A stretch of 56,121 nucleotides of DNA, from the NCBI RefSeq assembly GCF_015645095.1, contig NZ_JADOTW010000027.1:1-56121 (forward strand). The letters run 5' to 3'. Under the pieces are notes generated by a model, which did no database searches, was not told the DNA's origin, and worked only from the letters and a program-made list of their open reading frames with translations. The stretch is from Halomonas sp. 328 (GTDB lineage: Bacteria; Pseudomonadota; Gammaproteobacteria; Pseudomonadales; Halomonadaceae). The number at the start of each line of letters is the position of its first letter. Within the stretch, counting starts at the first letter, position 1. The position numbers and the translations under genes are program-made. This document shows positions 50,929 through 56,121 of this stretch, one piece after another.

Positions 50929-53049
50929 ATGGCCCACGCAAGCGGACTGCACTTCACCCTGACCCTCGCCGGTGCCGATGACCTCGACCTGGCGGTGCTC
51001 GACTTCACCCTCGACGAGGCCCTCTCGGCGCCCTTCCGCCTGACGCTGCAGGTCGCCAGCCGCGACGGCGAGCTGAGTGCCGAGGCCTTCCTCGACCGCG
51101 AGGCCAGCCTCACCGTCTGGCAGGACGGCGAGCCGCTGCGCCGCGTCCATGGCCTGGTCAGCGAGTTCGCCCGCGGCGATCGCGGCCACCGCCGCACCCT
51201 CTACCACCTCGAGGTCCGCCCGGCGCTGTGGCGCCTCGGCCTGCGCCACAACGCGCGGATCTTCCAGCGGGTCTCGCCGCTGACCATCATCAACACCCTG
51301 TGCGAGGAGCGCGGCCTCACCGACGTGGCCTTCGCCGTGACCCGCGAGCCCGAGGAGCGCGAGTACTGCGTGCAGTACCGCGAGAGCGACCTGGCCTTTA
51401 TCCAGCGCCTGGCCGCCGAGGAGGGGTTGTGCTTCTTCCACGAGTTTGAAGACGCCGAGGGCGGCACCCATCGCCTGGTGTTTGCCGACGATCCCCAGGT
51501 GCTGGGCGGCCTGGGGCCGCGTCCCTACCATGGCCGCGCCGGCGGCACCCCGCCGCGGCGCCATCTGCGCAGGCTTAAGCAGGTCGCGCGGGTGGCCCCG
51601 GCCAGCGCCGTGCTCAAGGACTACTCCTTCAAGCAGCCGGCCTATTCGCAGCTGCATGAGCATGCCGCCGACGGGCTCGATGCGCATGCGCAACGTGGCG
51701 TCGTTGATCGAGGGTACGAGCACTACGACTACCCGGGCCGCTACAAGGCCGACGCCTCCGGCACGGCCTTTACCCGCATCCGCCTCGAGGCCCTGCGCCG
51801 CCAGGCGCTGACCGCCGAGGCCGAGAGCGACCTGCCGGAGCTGGCCCCCGGCACCCGTTTCACCCTCGAGGGCCACGACCTCGAGGAGACCAACCGCGAC
51901 TGGCAGGTGGTGGCGGCGGTTCACAGCGGCAGCCAGCCCCAGGCCCTGGAGGAGGAGGCCGCCCAGGCCGACGGCCTGACCCGCTATGCGAACGACCTGG
52001 TGCTGGCCCCCGCCGATCGCGCCTGGCGTCCCGAACCGCCCATCCGGCCCCGGGTCGACGGCCCCCAGGTGGCCTTCGTGGTCGGCCCCGAGGGCGAGGA
52101 GATCCACTGCGACGAACACGGCCGGGTCAAGGTGCAGTTTCCCTGGGACCGCTATGCGGCCCCGGATACCGCCGGGGCTGGCGGCGCAGCCGCTGAAAGA
52201 GGGGCCAGCGCCTGGCTGCGGGTCAGCCAGGGCTGGGCCGGCGGCGGCTACGGCGCCATGGCCATCCCGCGCATCGGCCACGAGGTGATCGTCAGCTTCC
52301 TGGAGGGCGACCCGGACCAGCCGCTTATCACCGGGCGCACCTACCACGCGGTCAACACCCCGCCCTATGCGCTGCCCGAGCACAAGACCCGCACCGTGCT
52401 GCGCACCCAGAGCCACCAGGGCGAGGGCTTCAACGAGCTGCGCTTCGAGGACCAGGCCGACCAGGAGCAAATCTGGCTGCACGCCCAGAAGGACCTGGAA
52501 CTGCTGACCAATAACGACCGCACCGAGGCGATCGGCCACGACAGCTTCCTGCGGGTCGCGAACGACCGACTCGCCGAAATCGACAACGACGACCACCACC
52601 GCGTCCACGGCAACCGCCATGAGCAGAGCGACGGCAACCAGCACCTGATCGTCCAGGGCAGCCTGCACGTCCGGGCCGGCCAGGCCTGGCTCAGCGAGTG
52701 TGGCCGCGAGCTGCATATCAAGGCCGGCCACAAGGTGGTGCTGGAGGCCGGCAGCGAGCTGACCCTGAACGCCGGCGGCAGCTTCCTCAAGCTCGACGGC
52801 GGCGGCGTGACCCTGGCCGGCCCGAGCGTCAAGATCAATGCCGGCGGCAGCCCCGGCTCGGGCTCCGGCCAGGCCGCCGAGGCTCCGCTGCTGCCGGGGC
52901 ATGCAGTAACCGAGACACATACGCGGGTAGCAGGTATTGCACAGGATGCACTGCTGACGACCCGACTCAAGGTTCCGGAAGTGTGCGAGGCGTGCTGGAA
53001 AAAAGCCGTTGAGGAAGGGCAATATGCCATTGCGGAGGACAACGCATGA
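50929..53049 (+). CDS. vgrG: Type VI secretion spike protein VgrG
   Basis: A 706-residue VgrG (TssI). Residues 1-380 are the gp27-like base (early LHFTLTLAGADDLDLAVLDF; CEERGLTDVAFAV; YCVQYRESDLAFIQRLAAEEGLCFFHEF). Residues 395-500 form the OB/gp5 part (EEIHCDEHGRVKVQFPWDR, ISFLEGDPDQPLITGRTYHA-like). The beta-helical needle runs to about 655 with the repeating DNDHHRVHGNRHE-type register. The last 55 residues are an extra, non-repeating tail with CEAC, likely for effector or adaptor docking. Its stop overlaps the DUF4123 start (ATGA). It sharpens the secreted tube and carries cargo. Confidence 0.94.
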   Translation: MAHASGLHFTLTLAGADDLDLAVLDFTLDEALSAPFRLTLQVASRDGELSAEAFLDREASLTVWQDGEPLRRVHGLVSEFARGDRGHRRTLYHLEVRPALWRLGLRHNARIFQRVSPLTIINTLCEERGLTDVAFAVTREPEEREYCVQYRESDLAFIQRLAAEEGLCFFHEFEDAEGGTHRLVFADDPQVLGGLGPRPYHGRAGGTPPRRHLRRLKQVARVAPASAVLKDYSFKQPAYSQLHEHAADGLDAHAQRGVVDRGYEHYDYPGRYKADASGTAFTRIRLEALRRQALTAEAESDLPELAPGTRFTLEGHDLEETNRDWQVVAAVHSGSQPQALEEEAAQADGLTRYANDLVLAPADRAWRPEPPIRPRVDGPQVAFVVGPEGEEIHCDEHGRVKVQFPWDRYAAPDTAGAGGAAAERGASAWLRVSQGWAGGGYGAMAIPRIGHEVIVSFLEGDPDQPLITGRTYHAVNTPPYALPEHKTRTVLRTQSHQGEGFNELRFEDQADQEQIWLHAQKDLELLTNNDRTEAIGHDSFLRVANDRLAEIDNDDHHRVHGNRHEQSDGNQHLIVQGSLHVRAGQAWLSECGRELHIKAGHKVVLEAGSELTLNAGGSFLKLDGGGVTLAGPSVKINAGGSPGSGSGQAAEAPLLPGHAVTETHTRVAGIAQDALLTTRLKVPEVCEACWKKAVEEGQYAIAEDNA

Positions 53050-53900
53050 ACAATGATTGGACTCCCGGTGCATGGCAGACAACAACACCTCTCTACCAGG
53101 TGAAGCGTTATGCCTTGGTGGAGCTGGCCTCGCTGCCGGCATATGCACGCACGGAGCTCTTCGCGGCATTCCAAGCGGACGATCACTATTGGCCATTGCT
53201 CGATGACCCGTCCCAACCGCATTTACAGCGTGAAGGCCCATGGCTGTTGGAAGTCAACGACACCCGTGGTGACGCCTGGCGAAACCTCGAGTCGATTGAC
53301 TGTGCGCTTCATGCCTGGATCGAAAGCGAGCTCCCAGGAGAACAGCTCGCGTCTCAGCTGGCCCCGGCCATGGTCATCGAAAACTCTATGGGCAGGCGCT
53401 CTCTATTGCGCTTCTATTTACCGGAGGTCATCGAGCGGCTACATGCCGATGCTCCACAAGCATGTCATGACGCTTTGTTCGGCAATATTCAGCGCTGGTG
53501 GTATCGATCTGGGGGAAAAGAGTGGGTGGCACTGGAAGGCTTCTCACGCCAGGCCCCCTCGGGACCCTGGGAGTTGAGAGTCGGCGATGAGCTATGGATG
53601 GCACTGCATGGTGATACAGAGGTCATGGGGCTGACGGCCGAGCTGGTCGATATTGTCCCCGAGTTGTTCGGCGACATCTGCTCTTGCGATCGCCCCCGCC
53701 TGGTCAGACTAGCGCTGGAACAAGCCGACTCGTATGGATTGACACGTATTTCAGATCGCCGAGTGTATGCTTATCTGCAACTCAGCCAGGGGGAGGCCGC
53801 CTGGCAATCGGACGAGATGCGCTCTTGGCTGGAGCACGCCGCCAATGGCGAAACGCCCCTGCTCGACCTGCTCGACAACGCCTATGGGGAGCCAATCTGA
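53046..53900 (+). CDS. DUF4123 T6SS effector adaptor (Tap/TEC)
   Basis: A 284-residue DUF4123 protein, the chaperone class that loads effectors onto VgrG. Landmarks are YALVELASLPAYARTELFAAF near the N-terminus, PHLQREGPWLLEV around 58-70 and the Trp-rich RWWYRSGGKEWVALEGF in the middle. It overlaps vgrG (ATGA) and the first DUF3304 gene, so the whole block is coupled. The codon use is less G+C-biased than that of vgrG, a shift that continues in the downstream genes and suggests an exchangeable effector module. Confidence 0.85.
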   Translation: MNNDWTPGAWQTTTPLYQVKRYALVELASLPAYARTELFAAFQADDHYWPLLDDPSQPHLQREGPWLLEVNDTRGDAWRNLESIDCALHAWIESELPGEQLASQLAPAMVIENSMGRRSLLRFYLPEVIERLHADAPQACHDALFGNIQRWWYRSGGKEWVALEGFSRQAPSGPWELRVGDELWMALHGDTEVMGLTAELVDIVPELFGDICSCDRPRLVRLALEQADSYGLTRISDRRVYAYLQLSQGEAAWQSDEMRSWLEHAANGETPLLDLLDNAYGEPI

Positions 53901-54403
53901 TGCTGGCCAACTGGGCAATAAGTCGTTTTTTCCGTCTGATTCCTGTCTGGCTTCAGGTATGTCTAGTGATAGGCGTTATCATTGCCGTGGTTTGGCAGTC
54001 TTACTTCCGTATGCCTGTTAGAGGGTCGTTAACCGGCCATACGCACATAGACCGTCCGATCTATAGCTTCTGGGTTAACGACAACTGGGGGGGGAACCTG
54101 TCAGCATACTCTGGAGGGCCCTATACCAGGGGAGGGGTAACCTGCTGCTGGTCTTTCAAGGGTGACACCGTAGAGGTCACCTGGATCCTTAGCATGACCG
54201 GAGAGCAAGAGCGATCGGGGATGGAGTCAGAGCGACACAGTATTACGCTACCCATGCCTGAATATAGCCGAGGGGATCAATACCTACACGTTCACTTTCT
54301 TCCCGGGAACCGGGTAGAGATGGCCTGGAGCCCAACCCTGCGGTCACCGCTTGCCGAGCGATTTATTGGCCGTAGTCATACCACTCGAAACCAGCAAGGA
54401 TAA
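53900..54403 (+). CDS. DUF3304 membrane-anchored protein (copy 1), candidate immunity protein
   Basis: A 167-residue protein with an N-terminal membrane anchor (residues 15-35) and a periplasm-facing domain of the DUF3304 type: GHTHIDRPIYSFWVNDNWGGN, a CC pair (GGVTCCWSF) and TVEVTWILSMTGEQERSGMESERH. It starts at ATG 53900, overlapping the DUF4123 stop by one base. A close paralogue follows six bases after its stop. DUF3304 genes are often next to T6SS lipase-type effectors, so both copies are candidate immunity proteins protecting the periplasmic side; this is inference. Confidence 0.8.
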   Translation: MLANWAISRFFRLIPVWLQVCLVIGVIIAVVWQSYFRMPVRGSLTGHTHIDRPIYSFWVNDNWGGNLSAYSGGPYTRGGVTCCWSFKGDTVEVTWILSMTGEQERSGMESERHSITLPMPEYSRGDQYLHVHFLPGNRVEMAWSPTLRSPLAERFIGRSHTTRNQQG

Positions 54404-54408
54404 GGGCA

Positions 54409-54882
54409 ATGCTAGTACGTTTGGCCATCAACCGTTTTTTCCGTCTGATTCCTGTCTGGCTTCAGGTCGTTATGGCGGCCGGCATTATAGCTATCGTGAG
54501 CTGGCAGAGTGTCTTCTCCCCTTCCGTGAGTGGCAGCATCGCCGGTTACAATCATACTGATCGACCGATTTTCCGATTTTGGGTCGATGGAAACTATGGC
54601 GGAAATATAACGGCCCACTCCTGGGGAGGAACCACCTGTTGTTGGTCTTTCAATGGTGACATTGTAGAGGTTACCTGGATTCTTAGCATGACCGGCGAGC
54701 AAGAGCGGGCGGGAATGGAGTCAGAGCGACATAGTGTTACGCTATCCATGCCAGAACATAACAGAGGGGATCAGTACCTACATGTCCACTTTCTTCCAGG
54801 CGGCCAGGTCGACCTCGTTTGGAGCGAAAACATCCGGTCTCCAAAGCTTAGTCAGTACAGCCGGAGATCAATAAATGATTGA
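54409..54882 (+). CDS. DUF3304 membrane-anchored protein (copy 2), candidate immunity protein
   Basis: A 157-residue paralogue of the gene upstream, with the same layout: N-terminal anchor, GYNHTDRPIFRFWVDGNYGGN, CCWSF and VEVTWILSMTGEQERAGMESERH. A 35-base block encoding FFRLIPVWLQ is identical in the two genes (53924-53958 and 54433-54467), which indicates recent duplication or gene conversion, while the central parts differ. The last eight bases overlap the start of the DUF2235 gene. Different central sequences could give immunity to related but distinct effectors. Confidence 0.8.
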   Translation: MLVRLAINRFFRLIPVWLQVVMAAGIIAIVSWQSVFSPSVSGSIAGYNHTDRPIFRFWVDGNYGGNITAHSWGGTTCCWSFNGDIVEVTWILSMTGEQERAGMESERHSVTLSMPEHNRGDQYLHVHFLPGGQVDLVWSENIRSPKLSQYSRRSIND

Positions 54883-56059
54883 TTCTTGCACGATGGAGGG
54901 TGTCGCGGCATTTAACTCTAGAGTCAGTGATGCTTCTGCGCCCCGCCTGGGAGCCAACTGCCATCAGGTATTAGAGATCGGGTTTTTCTTTGATGGCATG
55001 GGACGGAACTTGGAGAATGACCTGCTAGAGGACAGGGTCAGCAATATTGGAAAGTTGTTTGAAGCCTATCCCCTGGAAACAGCTAGCCGTACCCGAAAGG
55101 TTAGCAAGCGCTACTACTCTGGCCTAGGCACCCCCTTCGAAGCCAGCCTCTCCGAGAACCTGGCAGGGATGGCCCACCGCGCTCCCGGCGAGGCGGAGAC
55201 CACCCGCGATGCCCGGTTGCGCGACGGCGCCCTCGAAGCAGCGGGGGAGGCGGCTTCCGGCGGTCGCCAGGGGCGCTGGTGGGAAGTCTTCGGTCGCACC
55301 TTCAAGGGCTCGCTCACGCGCCCCTGGAACTGGGTCAAGCAGGCGCGGGACTCGGCAGTACGCACCGGGGCCGAGGCCTTGGCCCCCATTCGGGACAATT
55401 CCCTCGCCGCCAACCTGTTGATGAGCGGCTCCCATACGCGCCAGTCGAGTGCCATTCGCGATTTTCGACAAAGCGTGCAAGACGTGAAGCAGAACAGTTC
55501 GCTTCCCCTGACCCAGATCCGGGTGTCCGTCTTCGGCTTCGATTTCGGCGCCGCCATGGCCAAGGCCTTCGTGCGCGAGCTGCTCGATGAGGTCTGCGAG
55601 CAGGAAGGGAACGGCTATCGCTTTGAAGATGCCGAGGTTCGACTGGTGTTCGCCGGCCTGTTCGACTGCGTGGATCGCACCCATCCCGAAATGGGTCCGT
55701 TGGACTGGTTTCACCCACTGACACCGGTGCTCGACGATGGCGGCCCCCTTCATCCGGACTGCCAGCGTGCCCTGCATCTGATCGCCGCCCATGAGCGGCG
55801 CTTCTATCGCCGCTGTCGCCCCTTGGGCGGGCGGAACCCCCAGTGGCGGGAAGAGCTCTGTCCCGGAATCAGCGAAGACATCGGTGGCGGCCTGGTGGCG
55901 GACGAGCAGAAGGCCAGTGCCGAGCTATCACGGGCCGCACTGCATCGTATGTATCGCCAAGCAATACGAGCGGGCATCCCCTTCCCCTCGTTAGAGAGCT
56001 TGCGCGAAAGAGATGTCATGACTGCGCAACTCTTCGAACTCAATGACCTGGATTCATAG
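54875..56059 (+). CDS. DUF2235 (Tle1-like) T6SS protein lacking the GxSxG serine
   Basis: A 394-residue protein. EIGFFFDGMGRNLENDL (around 33-49) and VRLVFAGLFDCVDRTH (around 256-271) match the alpha/beta-hydrolase core of Tle1 phospholipase effectors. The nucleophile elbow, normally GFSRGA, reads VFGFDFGAAMAKAF, with Asp in place of Ser. ATG 54875 overlaps the DUF3304 stop. At 394 residues it lacks the long C-terminal domain of classic Tle1. Residues 100-200 include an Ala/Arg-rich, helical insert. Either it is an inactivated or non-hydrolytic relative, or catalysis uses other residues; codon use shifts from A+T-rich at the start to G+C-rich after about 55140. Confidence 0.75.
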   Translation: MIDSCTMEGVAAFNSRVSDASAPRLGANCHQVLEIGFFFDGMGRNLENDLLEDRVSNIGKLFEAYPLETASRTRKVSKRYYSGLGTPFEASLSENLAGMAHRAPGEAETTRDARLRDGALEAAGEAASGGRQGRWWEVFGRTFKGSLTRPWNWVKQARDSAVRTGAEALAPIRDNSLAANLLMSGSHTRQSSAIRDFRQSVQDVKQNSSLPLTQIRVSVFGFDFGAAMAKAFVRELLDEVCEQEGNGYRFEDAEVRLVFAGLFDCVDRTHPEMGPLDWFHPLTPVLDDGGPLHPDCQRALHLIAAHERRFYRRCRPLGGRNPQWREELCPGISEDIGGGLVADEQKASAELSRAALHRMYRQAIRAGIPFPSLESLRERDVMTAQLFELNDLDS

Positions 56060-56121
56060 AATAACCGCAGCACTTTGGACCACGCGGTAGAAGCAAGAGG
56101 GCCAGCGCCGGTACCCTCCCT

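Overview
The window looks like a chromosomal segment of a moderately halophilic gammaproteobacterium, most likely Halomonas or a close relative. The evidence is the high G+C and codon use, the betaine-catabolic synteny shared with Pseudomonas (dipeptidase, DUF5943 protein, dgcA, dgcB, etfA, etfB, gbdR, divergent gbcA/gbcB), two BCCT osmolyte carriers and the extragenic repeats. No rRNA, tRNA or CRISPR array was found.

Layout. (1) 1-3900 is an A+T-rich accessory stretch. It holds a 5'-truncated Shedu-like nuclease (DUF4263), a permuted NlpC/P60-type hydrolase and a small zinc-ribbon membrane protein, arranged like integron gene cassettes. Each of the two junctions has an attC-like hairpin carrying a related 165-167 bp inverted-repeat element at its GTT site. 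A coiled-coil/lipoyl-domain protein follows, bracketed by a degenerate second copy of the lysR 3' end. (2) 3950-8700 is the glutathione-dependent formaldehyde pathway (lysR, frmA, frmB), then an EamA exporter divergent from an Lrp-type regulator. (3) 8950-19270 carries gbdR, mtgA and the dipeptidase-DUF5943-dgcA-dgcB-etfA-etfB operon for dimethylglycine demethylation. (4) 19500-22710 holds a DUF4168 protein and a cNMP/CBS/nucleotidyltransferase-like signalling protein with a DEDDh exonuclease. (5) 22787-26612 has two BCCT carriers, one behind a universal stress protein. (6) 26869-33191 has glutathione-independent formaldehyde dehydrogenase and an NAD-linked molybdenum formate dehydrogenase. 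(7) 33492-39969 has two small acidic exported proteins and a yjfI-yjfJ(PspA)-K+ channel-yjfK-yjfL-yjfM-yjfC operon. (8) 40148-42921 is a sigma54-type two-component system. (9) 43050-49964 has gbcA/gbcB, a ProX-like binding protein, a third DgcA-like demethylase and a TetR regulator. (10) 50247-56059 is a type VI secretion hcp-vgrG island with a DUF4123 adaptor, two DUF3304 proteins and a DUF2235 (Tle1-like) protein whose GxSxG serine is replaced.

Taken together, regions 2, 3, 5, 6 and 9 import betaines, strip their methyl groups (GbcAB: betaine to dimethylglycine; DgcAB with EtfAB: dimethylglycine to sarcosine), and oxidise the released formaldehyde to formate by two routes and then to CO2 with NADH recovery. 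The least ordinary parts are the cassette-like start with its attC-seated elements, the lipoyl-domain insertion, the PspA/K+ channel operon and the degenerate T6SS lipase-like protein.
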